DNA of 64,000 nucleotides, taken from NCBI RefSeq assembly GCF_002258215.1, contig NZ_NEFY01000001.1, forward strand, positions 1-64,000. Reading direction: 5' to 3'. Positions 11,591-20,626 of this stretch are shown one piece after another. The translations under genes and the position numbers were made by a program. Source of the DNA: Marinobacter vinifirmus. GTDB taxonomy: Bacteria > Pseudomonadota > Gammaproteobacteria > Pseudomonadales > Oleiphilaceae. How positions within the stretch are numbered: the first letter of the stretch is position 1; the number at the start of each line of letters is the position of its first letter. The notes beneath the pieces were generated by a model. That model ran no database searches. It was not told the DNA's origin and was given only the letters and a program-made list of their open reading frames with translations.

Positions 11591-12070
11591 ATGGCTGAAA
11601 GAGTACCCATGACGCAGACCGGCGAAGCCCGTCTGCGCGAGGAGCTGAAAAAGCTGAAGTCCGAAGATCGTCCGCGGGTCATCCAGGCTATCGCCGATGC
11701 CCGTGAACACGGAGATCTCAAGGAAAACGCCGAATACCACGCAGCCCGTGAACAGCAGAGCTTCATCGAAGGCCGTATCCAGGAAATCGAAGGCAAGCTG
11801 TCAGTGGCTCAGGTGATCGACGTAACCACCATGGAGAACACCGGAAAGGTGATCTTCGGCACCACGGTGCACCTGGTGAATATGGACACCGATGAAGAAG
11901 TGACTTACCAGATCGTGGGCGAAGACGAGGCAGACATCAAAGCCGGCAAGCTGTCGGTATCGTCTCCGATCGCCCGGGCGCTGGTGGGCAAAAACGAAGG
12001 TGATGTGGTGGCAATCCGCATCCCTTCGGGCACCGTGGAGTACGAGATTTCCGAAGTAGAGTACATCTGA
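11591..12070 (+). CDS. greA: Transcription elongation factor GreA
   Basis: GreA rescues backtracked RNA polymerase by stimulating cleavage of the nascent RNA 3' end. The ATG at 11591 is chosen because it gives [19 protein letters not shown], the usual family N-terminus, with an AGGGAAG ribosome site. A longer in-frame reading from 11504 would overlap carB. The 159-residue protein has the N-terminal coiled-coil hairpin, including [12 protein letters not shown], and the C-terminal FKBP-like domain. It lies 4 bases after carB and is followed by a strong terminator. Confidence 0.97.
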   Translation: MAERVPMTQTGEARLREELKKLKSEDRPRVIQAIADAREHGDLKENAEYHAAREQQSFIEGRIQEIEGKLSVAQVIDVTTMENTGKVIFGTTVHLVNMDTDEEVTYQIVGEDEADIKAGKLSVSSPIARALVGKNEGDVVAIRIPSGTVEYEISEVEYI

Positions 12071-12089
12071 CGAAATCCGCGCCCACACG

Positions 12090-12124
12090 AAAAAGCCGGC
12101 TGGGGTTGCCCTCGCCGGCTTTTT
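12090..12124. terminator. Bidirectional terminator between greA and yhbY
   Basis: AAAAAGCCGGC (12090-12100) pairs with GCCGGCTTTTT (12114-12124), followed by more T. The A-run on the other side makes it work for both convergent genes, greA and yhbY. Confidence 0.85.
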
Positions 12125-12127
12125 TTA

Positions 12128-12436
12128 TCACTTATTTCTTAGCAGGTTAGACAGCTTCGGATTTGGCTTCCTGGCCCGGCGCAGGATGACGGCGATTTTG
12201 CCGATGGTTTGCACCAGCTCGGCGCCGGAGCTTTCGCACAGGGCCTGGATGGCTTCCTGGCGGGCTTCGCGGTCTGTGCTGGCTACCTTGATCTTGATCA
12301 GCTCATGGTCGTTCAGGGCTCTCTCCAGTTCTTCCTGGAGCCCTTCGGACAGGCCTTTGTCGCCAACAATGATGACGGGCTTCAGATTGTGGGCAATGGC
12401 CCGGTATTCCCGGCGCTGTTCCGGTGACAGACTCAT
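12128..12436 (-). CDS. yhbY: YhbY family CRM-domain RNA-binding protein
   Basis: A small, 102-residue protein made of a single CRS1-YhbY (CRM) domain. In E. coli YhbY associates with pre-50S ribosomes and is thought to help assembly. The family core is visible in LKPVIIVGDKGLSEG and in the basic C-terminus RRARKPNPKLSNLL. It is transcribed away from ftsH. In most relatives rlmE lies between yhbY and ftsH, but no such ORF is present in the 279-base gap here. The gap has a minus-strand TACAAT near 12510 that could be the yhbY -10. Confidence 0.93.
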   Translation of the reverse strand: MSLSPEQRREYRAIAHNLKPVIIVGDKGLSEGLQEELERALNDHELIKIKVASTDREARQEAIQALCESSGAELVQTIGKIAVILRRARKPNPKLSNLLRNK

Positions 12437-12715
12437 GATGTAATCTCTTTATCGGTGCAATTAACAAAAGGTCAGCGGCGAACTGGCTGACAACGTCGTA
12501 TAATTTCGTGATTGTAACAGATAGCGCACCGCCACAAATGGTCGTATTCACTTACAACCGGCGTTGCAATCGGCCCCGGAGTGCCCAATATAAGTGGTAG
12601 TGCGGCCGTTTTCCCTTAGGCCGTTTCTGGTTTACGAACGTACAATTAGTGTAAGGTGTCGGAAAAGGGTTCGCGGCTTCGACGCGGCAGCCCTGCAATT
12701 CACAGGTGATGATCC

Positions 12716-14659
12716 TTGAACGATATGGCAAAAAATCTGGTTCTCTGGCTAGTGATAGCCGCCGTGCTGCTGATGGTGTTTCAGAATTTCACTCCCACCA
12801 CCAGCGGGCAACAAGTTAACTATTCCCAGTTTGTCGAAATGGTCCAGCAGGGCCAGGTACGGCAGGTGACGATTGATGGGCTGCAGGTGCAGGGTGTCCG
12901 TGGTGACGGCTCCCAGTTCCAGACCATCCGCCCGCAGGTATCCGATAACAAGCTGATGGACGATCTCCTGGCCAATGAGGTTGAGGTGATCGGTAAGGAG
13001 CCGGAGCGCCAGAGCCTGTGGACTCAGCTGCTGGTGGCCGCATTCCCGATACTGATCATCATTGCCCTGTTTGTCTTCTTCATGCGCCAGATGCAGGGCG
13101 GCGGTGGCGGCAAAGGCCCCATGTCGTTCGGCAAGAGCAAGGCGCGCCTGCTGAGCGAAGATCAGATCAAGACCACCTTTGCTGACGTGGCTGGTGTCGA
13201 CGAAGCGAAGGAAGACGTCAAAGAGCTGGTGGACTTCCTGCGCGATCCGAGCAAGTTCCAGCGTCTGGGTGGCCGCATTCCCAAGGGCGTGCTGATGGTA
13301 GGTCCTCCCGGTACCGGTAAAACCCTGCTGGCCAAGGCCATTGCCGGTGAAGCCAAGGTGCCGTTCTTCTCTATCTCTGGTTCGGACTTCGTGGAAATGT
13401 TCGTGGGCGTGGGTGCTTCCCGTGTTCGCGACATGTTCGAGCAGGCCAAGAAACAGAGCCCCTGCATCATCTTCATCGACGAGATCGATGCCGTGGGTCG
13501 CCATCGTGGCGCCGGTATGGGTGGCGGACACGACGAGCGTGAGCAGACCCTGAACCAGTTGCTGGTTGAGATGGACGGCTTTGAGGGTAATGAAGGTGTT
13601 ATCGTCATTGCCGCAACCAACCGTCCGGACGTGCTGGACCCTGCGCTGTTGCGCCCGGGCCGCTTTGACCGCCAGGTGGTGGTGAGCTTGCCGGATATCC
13701 TGGGTCGGGAGCAGATCCTGAAGGTGCACATGAAGAAAGTGCCCCTTGCCGATGGCATCGATCCGGCTGTGATTGCCCGTGGTACTCCCGGCTTCTCCGG
13801 TGCAGACCTGGCCAACCTGGTGAACGAGGCTGCCCTGTTTGCGGCGCGCCGTAACCAGCGCCTGGTGTCCATGGAAGAGTTGGAGCTGGCAAAAGACAAG
13901 ATCATGATGGGCGCCGAGCGCAAGTCCATGGTGATGAGTGAGAAAGAGAAGCGGAACACCGCGTACCACGAGTCTGGCCATGCGATTGTGGGTCGACTGG
14001 TGCCGGAGCATGACCCGGTCTATAAGGTCAGTATCATTCCCCGCGGTCGGGCACTGGGTGTCACCATGTTCCTGCCGGAAGAGGACAAGTACAGCCACTC
14101 CAAGCGCTACCTGACCAGCTCGATTTGCAGCCTGTTCGGTGGTCGTATTGCCGAGGAGCTGACTCTGGGCTTTGAGGGTGTGACCACCGGTGCGTCCAAC
14201 GATATCGAGCGAGCCACCAGCCTGGCCCGCAATATGGTCACCCGCTGGGGTTTGTCCGAGAAGCTGGGCCCGCTGCAGTACGATACCGACAGCGAAGAGC
14301 CGTTCCTGGGTCGTTCTGCCGGGCAGTCTCATACCGTGTATTCGCCGGAAACGGCACAGCGTATTGATGAGGAAGTCCGTAACATCATTGATACCTGCTA
14401 CGAGACCGCCAAGCAGATCCTGATTGATAACCGGGACAAGCTCGACATGATGGCGGAAGCGCTGATGAAGTACGAAACCATCGATCGCTTCCAGATTGAC
14501 GACATCATGGCCGGCAAAGAGCCGCGCCCGCCGAAGAACTGGGGCGATAGTGGTCCTGCCGGTGGCGTAAAGGCTGAAGAGCCGGAGCAGGCTCCGGAGC
14601 CGAAAGGCTCTGACGACGGGCGCCAGCCCGGAGTAGGGCGTCCGGCCGGCGAGCACTGA
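12716..14659 (+). CDS. ftsH: ATP-dependent zinc metalloprotease FtsH
   Basis: FtsH is the membrane-anchored AAA+ protease that degrades misfolded membrane proteins and regulators such as LpxC and sigma-32 in E. coli. The TTG at 12716 gives [13 protein letters not shown], parallel to the E. coli start MSDMAKNL, with AGGTGA upstream. The 647-residue protein has two transmembrane segments (about 6-25 and 102-123), Walker A GPPGTGKT and Walker [12 protein letters not shown]. It also has the second region of homology and the zinc motif HESGH at 418-422. The Pro/Glu-rich tail is typical. Confidence 0.98.
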   Translation: MNDMAKNLVLWLVIAAVLLMVFQNFTPTTSGQQVNYSQFVEMVQQGQVRQVTIDGLQVQGVRGDGSQFQTIRPQVSDNKLMDDLLANEVEVIGKEPERQSLWTQLLVAAFPILIIIALFVFFMRQMQGGGGGKGPMSFGKSKARLLSEDQIKTTFADVAGVDEAKEDVKELVDFLRDPSKFQRLGGRIPKGVLMVGPPGTGKTLLAKAIAGEAKVPFFSISGSDFVEMFVGVGASRVRDMFEQAKKQSPCIIFIDEIDAVGRHRGAGMGGGHDEREQTLNQLLVEMDGFEGNEGVIVIAATNRPDVLDPALLRPGRFDRQVVVSLPDILGREQILKVHMKKVPLADGIDPAVIARGTPGFSGADLANLVNEAALFAARRNQRLVSMEELELAKDKIMMGAERKSMVMSEKEKRNTAYHESGHAIVGRLVPEHDPVYKVSIIPRGRALGVTMFLPEEDKYSHSKRYLTSSICSLFGGRIAEELTLGFEGVTTGASNDIERATSLARNMVTRWGLSEKLGPLQYDTDSEEPFLGRSAGQSHTVYSPETAQRIDEEVRNIIDTCYETAKQILIDNRDKLDMMAEALMKYETIDRFQIDDIMAGKEPRPPKNWGDSGPAGGVKAEEPEQAPEPKGSDDGRQPGVGRPAGEH

Positions 14660-14688
14660 CTCGCAGCCGAAGCCTGAGTGATATAACG

Positions 14689-14722
14689 CGCCGCCCGGCC
14701 TCCGGGCGGCGTTTGTTTTTGT
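14689..14722 (+). terminator. Terminator after ftsH
   Basis: A perfect 10-bp GC stem (14689-14698 with 14702-14711, CCT loop) is followed by GTTTG and a T-rich tract. It lies between ftsH and folP, so read-through to folP is probably only partial. Confidence 0.8.
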
Positions 14723-14755
14723 TTCCCCGAAAGTACTGCCCCTGGAATCCTCGCT

Positions 14756-15586
14756 ATGAAAATGAACTTTGCCGGCCGTGAACTGGACCTCTCCCTGTGC
14801 CATGTAATGGGCATCCTGAATGTAACCCCGGATTCGTTTTCGGACGGTGGTCGCTTCAATTCGCTGGAATCCGCCATGATCCGCGCCCGCCAGATGGTGG
14901 CGGACGGTGCAGCATTTATTGATGTAGGCGGTGAATCCACCCGGCCGGGAGCGGCAGAGGTTTCCACCCAGGAAGAGCTGGACCGGGTGTGCCCGGTGGT
15001 CGAGGCCATTGCCCGGGAGCTGGATGCCGTTATTTCCGTAGACACCAGCAACCCGGCGGTAATGGCAGAAACCGCAAAGCTCGGCGCGGGCCTGATCAAT
15101 GATGTCCGTGCCCTGCAGCGTGACGGAGCGCCGGAAGTGGCGGCGAAAGCGGATATTCCGGTGTGTATCATGCACATCCAGGGTGAGCCGGACACCATGC
15201 AGAATGATCCCCGTTACCGGAATGTGCGCCGGGAAGTCAGCTCGTTTCTGACCGAGCGCATGCGCGTGGCCGAGGCCGCCGGGGTGAACCCGGACAAGAT
15301 CATCCTGGATCCCGGCTTTGGCTTTGGCAAAACCGTCGAGCACAATGTGCAGTTGCTGGCGACCCTGGAGCAGCTGCACATGCTGGGCCATCCGCTGCTG
15401 ATCGGTCTGTCCCGCAAATCCATGCTGGGAGCAATCACCGGCCGGGATGTGAATGAAAGGTTGCCCGCAAGCCTCGCGGCCGCGACAATATCGGCCATGA
15501 AAGGTGCGAGTATCCTCAGGGTGCACGATGTAAGGGAAACGGTAGACGCCGTTAAGGTAGTAGCGGCGGTTAAGGAGGCAATCTGA
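14756..15586 (+). CDS. folP: Dihydropteroate synthase
   Basis: FolP condenses p-aminobenzoate with hydroxymethyl-dihydropterin diphosphate in folate synthesis; it is the target of sulfonamides. The 276-residue TIM barrel has the family motifs [14 protein letters not shown] (about 19-32), GGESTRPGA, the substrate loop PGFGFGK and GLSRKS. The stop overlaps the glmM start by one base, so the two are translationally coupled. No insertions of the kind linked to sulfonamide resistance are evident at the FxDGG region. Confidence 0.97.
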   Translation: MKMNFAGRELDLSLCHVMGILNVTPDSFSDGGRFNSLESAMIRARQMVADGAAFIDVGGESTRPGAAEVSTQEELDRVCPVVEAIARELDAVISVDTSNPAVMAETAKLGAGLINDVRALQRDGAPEVAAKADIPVCIMHIQGEPDTMQNDPRYRNVRREVSSFLTERMRVAEAAGVNPDKIILDPGFGFGKTVEHNVQLLATLEQLHMLGHPLLIGLSRKSMLGAITGRDVNERLPASLAAATISAMKGASILRVHDVRETVDAVKVVAAVKEAI

Positions 15587-16929
15587 TGTCCGAGCGTAAA
15601 TATTTTGGTACCGATGGCATTCGTGGCCATGTTGGCGAAGGCCCGATTACCCCGGAGTTCATGCTCCACCTGGGTTGGGCTGCCGGCCAGGCGTTCAAGA
15701 AAGATGGCCAGCGCAACAGTGTGCTGATCGGCAAGGACACCCGGTTGTCCGGTTATATATTCGAGTCGGCCCTGGAGGCCGGCCTGTCTGCCGCCGGAGT
15801 GGATGTGAAGCTGCTGGGCCCGATGCCGACACCGGCCATTGCCTACCTCACCCGTACCTTCCGCGCCTCTGCCGGTATCGTTATCAGTGCGTCCCATAAC
15901 CCGCACCACGACAACGGTATCAAGTTCTTCTCTGCCGCTGGCACCAAGCTGGACGATGCCCTGGAAGCTGAAATCGAGCGCTGGCTGGACCAGCCCATCA
16001 AGGTCTGTGAGCCCAACGAACTGGGCAAGGCGACCCGGATTGATGACGCGCCCGGTCGCTACGTGGAATTCTGCAAGAGCACCGTACCTAACGAATTTAC
16101 CCTCGATGGCCTGCATATCGTCCTGGATTGTGCCCACGGTGCCACCTACCACGTGGCGCCCAAGGTGTTCCGGGAGTTGGGTGCAAAGATTACCGTGATC
16201 GGTGCCGAGCCCGATGGTCTGAACATCAACCTGAATGTTGGTTCCACCCACCTGGATGCTCTTAAGCAGACAGTTGCCGAGAAAAAAGCCGACCTGGGCA
16301 TTGCCTTCGATGGCGATGGTGACCGGGTGCTGATGGTTGACCGTGACGGCTCCGAGGTGGACGGCGATGAGCTGCTGTACATTCTCGCGTACCAGCGCCA
16401 GGCCGAAGGGCGCCTCAAAGGCGGCGTGGTGGGCACCCTGATGACCAACCTGGGTGTTGAGCTGGCCCTGCGTGAACTCGGCATCCAGTTCGAGCGGGCG
16501 AAAGTGGGCGACCGCTATGTGATGGAGCGGTTGCTGGCTAACAACTGGGTGGTCGGGGGCGAAGGCTCCGGCCATATGGTTATTCGTGACTGCACCAGCA
16601 CCGGCGATGGTATTGTGTCGGCCCTGCAGGTGTTACTGGCCGTGCGCCATTCCGGTAAAACCCTGAGCGAGCTGCGTCAGGGAATGAGCAAGCTGCCCCA
16701 GAAAATGGTGAATGTGCGGGTGGCGCAGCGTTTTGATCCGTTTTCCCGGGCGGATATTGTCGAGGCTGTGCGCCAAGCGGAAGCTGGCCTGGGCGATGCC
16801 GGTCGTATCTTGTTGCGGGCATCCGGAACCGAGCCTTTGATCCGGGTGATGGCAGAGGGCCGGGATGCCGCAGAAATTACCCGTGTGGCCGAAGAGCTGG
16901 CCCGGGTGGTGGAGCGTTCAAACCCCTGA
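15586..16929 (+). CDS. glmM: Phosphoglucosamine mutase
   Basis: GlmM converts glucosamine-6-phosphate to glucosamine-1-phosphate for UDP-GlcNAc, which feeds peptidoglycan and LPS. The 447-residue protein opens with [10 protein letters not shown]. The phosphorylated serine is Ser103 in [11 protein letters not shown], the metal loop is DGDGDR, and the sugar and phosphate loops are EGSGH and [11 protein letters not shown]. It overlaps folP by one base in a TGATG arrangement and lies 95 bases before tpiA. Confidence 0.98.
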   Translation: MSERKYFGTDGIRGHVGEGPITPEFMLHLGWAAGQAFKKDGQRNSVLIGKDTRLSGYIFESALEAGLSAAGVDVKLLGPMPTPAIAYLTRTFRASAGIVISASHNPHHDNGIKFFSAAGTKLDDALEAEIERWLDQPIKVCEPNELGKATRIDDAPGRYVEFCKSTVPNEFTLDGLHIVLDCAHGATYHVAPKVFRELGAKITVIGAEPDGLNINLNVGSTHLDALKQTVAEKKADLGIAFDGDGDRVLMVDRDGSEVDGDELLYILAYQRQAEGRLKGGVVGTLMTNLGVELALRELGIQFERAKVGDRYVMERLLANNWVVGGEGSGHMVIRDCTSTGDGIVSALQVLLAVRHSGKTLSELRQGMSKLPQKMVNVRVAQRFDPFSRADIVEAVRQAEAGLGDAGRILLRASGTEPLIRVMAEGRDAAEITRVAEELARVVERSNP

Positions 16930-17024
16930 GTGGCGGTGCGGGGAGCGGGTTGTGTGCAGGAAATGACTGCTGTATAGTTCGCGCTCCCTTTTGTTCGGGG
17001 TTTTCGGGATAGCTGAGAATAAGT

Positions 17025-17783
17025 ATGCGTCGCAGGATTGTAGCCGGTAACTGGAAAATGAACGGGTCGAAAGACCTGGTGCAGCAACTGGTTGGCCCGG
17101 TTCGCGAGCAGGCTGGCCGTCTCGATAACGGTGCAAAGGTGGTGATTATTCCTCCTGCGCTGTATGTAAGTGCTGTTCAGGCTGAGGCAGGAGATGACCT
17201 GGCGACAGGTGTCCAGAACGTCAGCCAGTGGCAGTCCGGCGCCTACACCGGTGAAGTTTCCGCCGATATGGCCCGTGATATGGGGTGCGGCTACGTGCTG
17301 GTCGGGCACTCCGAGCGTCGCCAGCTGTTTGGCGAGACCGATGAAACGGTTGCAGCCAAGGTCGAACAGGTTCTGCAAAGCGGTCTGACGGCGGTGTTGT
17401 GCGTTGGAGAGACCCTTGAGCAGCGTGAGGCTGGTGATGCCGAGCGTGTTGTGGCCACCCAGGTGATACGCGGGCTGGCCCGTGTTGAGGGTGAAAGCTG
17501 GTCGCAGGTGGTTGTTGCCTACGAGCCTGTCTGGGCTATTGGCACGGGCAGAACCGCAACCGCAGAGGACGCCCAGGCTATGCATGCGGAAATCCGCAAT
17601 GTGCTTTCGAGCATGAAAGCACCTGCCGAATCCATTTCGGTACTTTACGGCGGCAGCGTAAAAGCGGATAATGCGGCCGCTCTGTTTTCAGAGCCGGATA
17701 TCGATGGTGGTCTTATTGGCGGAGCATCGCTGAAGGCCGATGAGTTTATCAGTATCTGTCGGGCATTCCCGGCGGGTGCGTAA
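17025..17783 (+). CDS. tpiA: Triosephosphate isomerase
   Basis: TpiA interconverts dihydroxyacetone phosphate and glyceraldehyde-3-phosphate in glycolysis and gluconeogenesis. The 252-residue protein keeps the catalytic residues Lys11 (NWKMNG), His95 (GHSERR) and Glu167 (AYEPVWAIGTG), and the phosphate loop YGGSVK. It lies directly upstream of secG, the conserved order in related gammaproteobacteria. Confidence 0.98.
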   Translation: MRRRIVAGNWKMNGSKDLVQQLVGPVREQAGRLDNGAKVVIIPPALYVSAVQAEAGDDLATGVQNVSQWQSGAYTGEVSADMARDMGCGYVLVGHSERRQLFGETDETVAAKVEQVLQSGLTAVLCVGETLEQREAGDAERVVATQVIRGLARVEGESWSQVVVAYEPVWAIGTGRTATAEDAQAMHAEIRNVLSSMKAPAESISVLYGGSVKADNAAALFSEPDIDGGLIGGASLKADEFISICRAFPAGA

Positions 17784-17807
17784 TCCGAAACGTTTACGAG
17801 AGTCTGT

Positions 17808-18191
17808 ATGGATTGGTTGGAAACACTGGTAGTTGTAGTTCACGTCGTGATCGCCGTGGCGCTGGTGGGCCTGGTTCTGATCCAGCAGGGCAAGGGCGCT
17901 GATGCCGGTGCGGCATTTGGTGGCGGTGCCTCGCAGACGGTTTTCGGTAGTCAGGGCAGCGGCAGCTTCCTGACCAGGATGACCACCCTGATGGCGGTTG
18001 TCTTCTTTGTGACAAGTTTTTCGCTGGCGATCTTTGCCAAGCAGCGTGCTGAAGTCGCAGGTGAGGCGGGTATTCCGACAGTTCAGGAATCTACCCAGGC
18101 CCCTGCAAGTGATAGCAGCGCGCCGGCTATTGACGAAGGCGCAGGTAGCGAAGCCGGGGCCGGGGAGTCTGATCTCCCTGACCTCGAGTAA
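17808..18191 (+). CDS. secG: Preprotein translocase subunit SecG
   Basis: SecG is the small membrane subunit of the SecYEG channel and assists SecA-driven export. The 127-residue protein has two predicted transmembrane helices (about 3-25 and 55-75) joined by a glycine-rich cytoplasmic loop with the family pattern LIQQGKGADAGAAFGGGAS. An acidic Ser/Ala-rich C-terminal tail follows. It is 24 bases after tpiA and 8 bases before the tRNA-Leu gene. Confidence 0.96.
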   Translation: MDWLETLVVVVHVVIAVALVGLVLIQQGKGADAGAAFGGGASQTVFGSQGSGSFLTRMTTLMAVVFFVTSFSLAIFAKQRAEVAGEAGIPTVQESTQAPASDSSAPAIDEGAGSEAGAGESDLPDLE

Positions 18192-18199
18192 AGAGTGTT

Positions 18200-18284
18200 G
18201 CCCGGGTGGTGAAACTGGTAGACACGCCATCTTGAGGGGGTGGTAGCGAAAGCTGTGCCGGTTCGAGTCCGGCCCCGGGCACCA
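18200..18284 (+). tRNA. tRNA-Leu (anticodon GAG)
   Basis: The 85-base class II tRNA has a 7-bp acceptor stem GCCCGGG/CCCGGGC, a D-arm with the AAACTGGTAGA loop and an anticodon arm CCATC-TTGAGGG-GGTGG giving anticodon GAG. It also has a variable arm, the T-loop TTCGAGT and an encoded CCA end. It lies between secG and rimP, as in pseudomonads. The tRNA-Met that accompanies it in some relatives is not seen here. Confidence 0.97.
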
Positions 18285-18296
18285 TATTTGAAGAAG

Positions 18297-18326
18297 ACGG
18301 CTTGGCAAACCCAGGCCGTTTTTTTT
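18297..18326 (+). terminator. Terminator after tRNA-Leu
   Basis: ACGGCTTGG (18297-18305) pairs with CCAGGCCGT (18311-18319), with one wobble and a CAAAC loop, followed by a run of T to 18326. It ends the tpiA-secG-tRNA transcript. Confidence 0.85.
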
Positions 18327-18335
18327 GGTCAGTCC

Positions 18336-18365
18336 TTGACCACTCCGCGCGGTGTCCTCTATACT
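18336..18365 (+). promoter_or_regulatory. Sigma-70 promoter of the rimP-nusA-infB operon
   Basis: The -35 TTGACC (18336-18341) and -10 TATACT (18360-18365) are spaced 18 bases apart. The long leader that follows holds two terminators. Confidence 0.8.
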
Positions 18366-18596
18366 CCGGCGGTTATTGGAGTCAGTGTTTTTTCTGGCTT
18401 CCAGGCAGGCCAGGTGTCTGTCGGCAGAGAGCATGGTTGGGTTAGCTTTCTGCGAATTCTTGCAACAAAAGGCCCCATTTTCAGGGGCTTTTTGATTAAG
18501 GGGCCTGGCGCAAGGGCCCTGGTGCATAAAAGGGCTGATTAACAGCCCTTTTTTTGTTTTTGTACCCTGAAAATCTGAATACGGAGGCGGCGACAC
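18366..18596 (+). ncRNA. rimP-nusA operon leader with two tandem terminators
   Basis: The 231-base leader carries two intrinsic terminators before rimP. The first is AAAAGGCCCC/GGGGCTTTTT (18467-18493). The second is AAAAGGGCTG/CAGCCCTTTT with a long T tail (18528-18562). An upstream stem (CTGGC...GCCAG, about 18389-18408) could form part of an alternative fold. A terminator-containing leader ahead of rimP/nusA is known in gammaproteobacteria (the rimP leader), where it is thought to give feedback through NusA. I match position and layout, not a covariance model. Confidence 0.6.
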
Positions 18597-19058
18597 TTGT
18601 CAGCCAAGCTTAAACAACTGGAAGACATCCTGCGCCCGGTAGTGGAAGGGCTCGGATTTGAATTCTGGGGCATTGAATTTCGTTCCCGCGGGCATCAGTC
18701 CATGCTCCGGGTGTTTATTGATGATGCCGAAAACGGCATCATCATTGAAGACTGTGAAAAAGTCAGTCGGCAGGTCAGCGGTGTGATGGATGTGGAAGAC
18801 CCCATCCAGAGCGAATACACCCTGGAGGTTTCATCCCCGGGCATGGACCGGCCGTTGTTCCGCCTGGAACAGTACGAGGCGTTTGTCGGCCATAAAGTAC
18901 ATATCAAGCTGCGCATGGCCTTCGAGGGTCGTCGCAAATTCCAGGGGCTGATCAAGGGCGTCGAGGGTGACGAGGTTGTGGTCGTGGTTGATGACCACGA
19001 GTACCTGTTGCCGTACGACAGCATTGAAAAGGCCAACATCATTCCGGTTTTTGAATGA
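18597..19058 (+). CDS. rimP: Ribosome maturation factor RimP
   Basis: RimP is needed for maturation of the 30S subunit. The start is TTG at 18597 with GGAGG upstream. The 153-residue protein has the N-terminal alpha/beta domain ([29 protein letters not shown]) and a C-terminal Sm-like barrel. It begins the rimP-nusA-infB-rbfA-truB operon behind the regulated leader and ends 54 bases before nusA. Confidence 0.97.
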   Translation: MSAKLKQLEDILRPVVEGLGFEFWGIEFRSRGHQSMLRVFIDDAENGIIIEDCEKVSRQVSGVMDVEDPIQSEYTLEVSSPGMDRPLFRLEQYEAFVGHKVHIKLRMAFEGRRKFQGLIKGVEGDEVVVVVDDHEYLLPYDSIEKANIIPVFE

Positions 19059-19112
19059 CACATTCGAACAAATCTGTAGATGTATCGATTATTTTGAGGG
19101 CAGGGCAATCCA

Positions 19113-20606
19113 ATGAGTAAAGAGATCTTGCTGGTAGTGGAATCCGTCTCGAACGAGAAAGGCGTCGAGAAGGATGTGATTTTCGAGGCGATCGAACTCG
19201 CACTCGCTACCGCTGCCAAAAAACGTTACGAAGACGAAGAAGCCGACATCCGGGTTGCTATCGATCGCCGTACCGGCGAATACGAGACCTTCCGCCGCTG
19301 GCTGGTGGTAGACAACGATGCGGTTCCGGCACTGGGCACCGAGCTGACCATGCAGGAAGCCGAAGAGATTGATACCAATCTCCGGCCGGGCGACATGCAC
19401 GAAGAGAAGGTGGAATCTGTGGCATTCGGGCGCATCGGTGCCCAGGCCGCCAAGCAGATCATCTTCCAGAAAGTGCGCGAAGCCGAGCGCATGAAGATTG
19501 TCGACAGCTACCGTGATCGCATCGGTGAGCTGGTATCCGGCACCGTCAAGAAGGTGACACGGGACAACGTTATTGTAGATCTCGGTGGTAACGCCGAAGC
19601 GCTGCTGCCCCGTGAGCACCTGATCCCGCGGGAAACCTTCCGCATGGGTGACCGGGTACGGGCCCTGCTGCTGGAAATCCGCACGGATCATCGCGGTCCG
19701 CAGCTGATTCTCAGCCGTACCGATGCCCAGATGCTGATCGAACTGTTCCGCATCGAGGTTCCGGAAATCGCCGAAGACCTGATCGAGATCCGTGGCGCCG
19801 CCCGTGATCCCGGTTCCCGCGCCAAGATCGCGGTGAAGACCAACGATCGCCGGATCGACCCTGTGGGTGCCTGTGTTGGTATGCGGGGCTCCCGCGTGCA
19901 GGCGGTCTCCAATGAGCTGGGCGGCGAGCGTGTAGACATCGTGCTGTACGACGACAACCCCGCGCAGCTGGTGATCAACGCCATGGCACCGGCAGAAGTG
20001 GCCTCCATTGTGATGGACGAAGACCGCCACACCATGGATGTCGCCGTCGCTGAAGATAATCTGGCGCAGGCCATTGGTCGTAATGGCCAGAACGTTCGCC
20101 TGGCCACTGAGCTGACCGGCTGGACCCTGAACGTGATGACCGAAGAAGAAGCCGGTGAGCGTCAGGAACAGGAATACAACCGCCTGGTTGAGCACTTCAC
20201 CGCTCACCTGGACGTTGATGAAGAGTTTGCCGGTGTTCTGATCGAAGAAGGCTTCACGTCTATCGAAGAAGTGGCCTATGTACCGATGGAAGAAATGCTG
20301 GCGATCGAGGGCTTTGACGAAGACACCGTTTCTGAATTGCGCCGCCGTGCCAAAGACGTGCTGCTGAATCAGGCGCTGGCAAGTGAAGAAGCCCTGGAGG
20401 GTGCAGAACCCGCTGAAGATCTTCTGAATATGGAAGGTATGGACCGTGGCCTGGCGTTCAAACTCGCCGGGATGGGTGTTCGTACCATGGAAGATCTGGC
20501 CGAGCAGTCTGTGGATGATCTGCTTGATATTGAAGGTATGGATGAAGAGCGCGCCGGTCAGCTGATTATGATCGCACGCGCACCCTGGTTTGAAGACCAG
20601 GCCTGA
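19113..20606 (+). CDS. nusA: Transcription termination/antitermination factor NusA
   Basis: NusA binds RNA polymerase and modulates pausing, termination and antitermination. The 497-residue protein has the N-terminal polymerase-binding domain (1-130) and the S1 domain ([19 protein letters not shown]). Two KH domains follow ([26 protein letters not shown]). The C-terminus has two acidic repeats, each containing an LLxxEGMD or LAIEGFDE motif, as in the E. coli long form. It lies between rimP and infB. Confidence 0.98.
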   Translation: MSKEILLVVESVSNEKGVEKDVIFEAIELALATAAKKRYEDEEADIRVAIDRRTGEYETFRRWLVVDNDAVPALGTELTMQEAEEIDTNLRPGDMHEEKVESVAFGRIGAQAAKQIIFQKVREAERMKIVDSYRDRIGELVSGTVKKVTRDNVIVDLGGNAEALLPREHLIPRETFRMGDRVRALLLEIRTDHRGPQLILSRTDAQMLIELFRIEVPEIAEDLIEIRGAARDPGSRAKIAVKTNDRRIDPVGACVGMRGSRVQAVSNELGGERVDIVLYDDNPAQLVINAMAPAEVASIVMDEDRHTMDVAVAEDNLAQAIGRNGQNVRLATELTGWTLNVMTEEEAGERQEQEYNRLVEHFTAHLDVDEEFAGVLIEEGFTSIEEVAYVPMEEMLAIEGFDEDTVSELRRRAKDVLLNQALASEEALEGAEPAEDLLNMEGMDRGLAFKLAGMGVRTMEDLAEQSVDDLLDIEGMDEERAGQLIMIARAPWFEDQA

Positions 20607-20626
20607 TTCGGGAGAGGAGGACCAGT

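Noticed and set aside
12749-15526. 925-codon minus-strand open frame across ftsH and folP
   Set aside because: It spans two certain plus-strand genes and the terminator between them; no domain is recognisable.
18366-18596. A tRNA-Met gene expected beside tRNA-Leu in some relatives
   Set aside because: No cloverleaf, CAT anticodon arm or CCA end could be formed in the leader.
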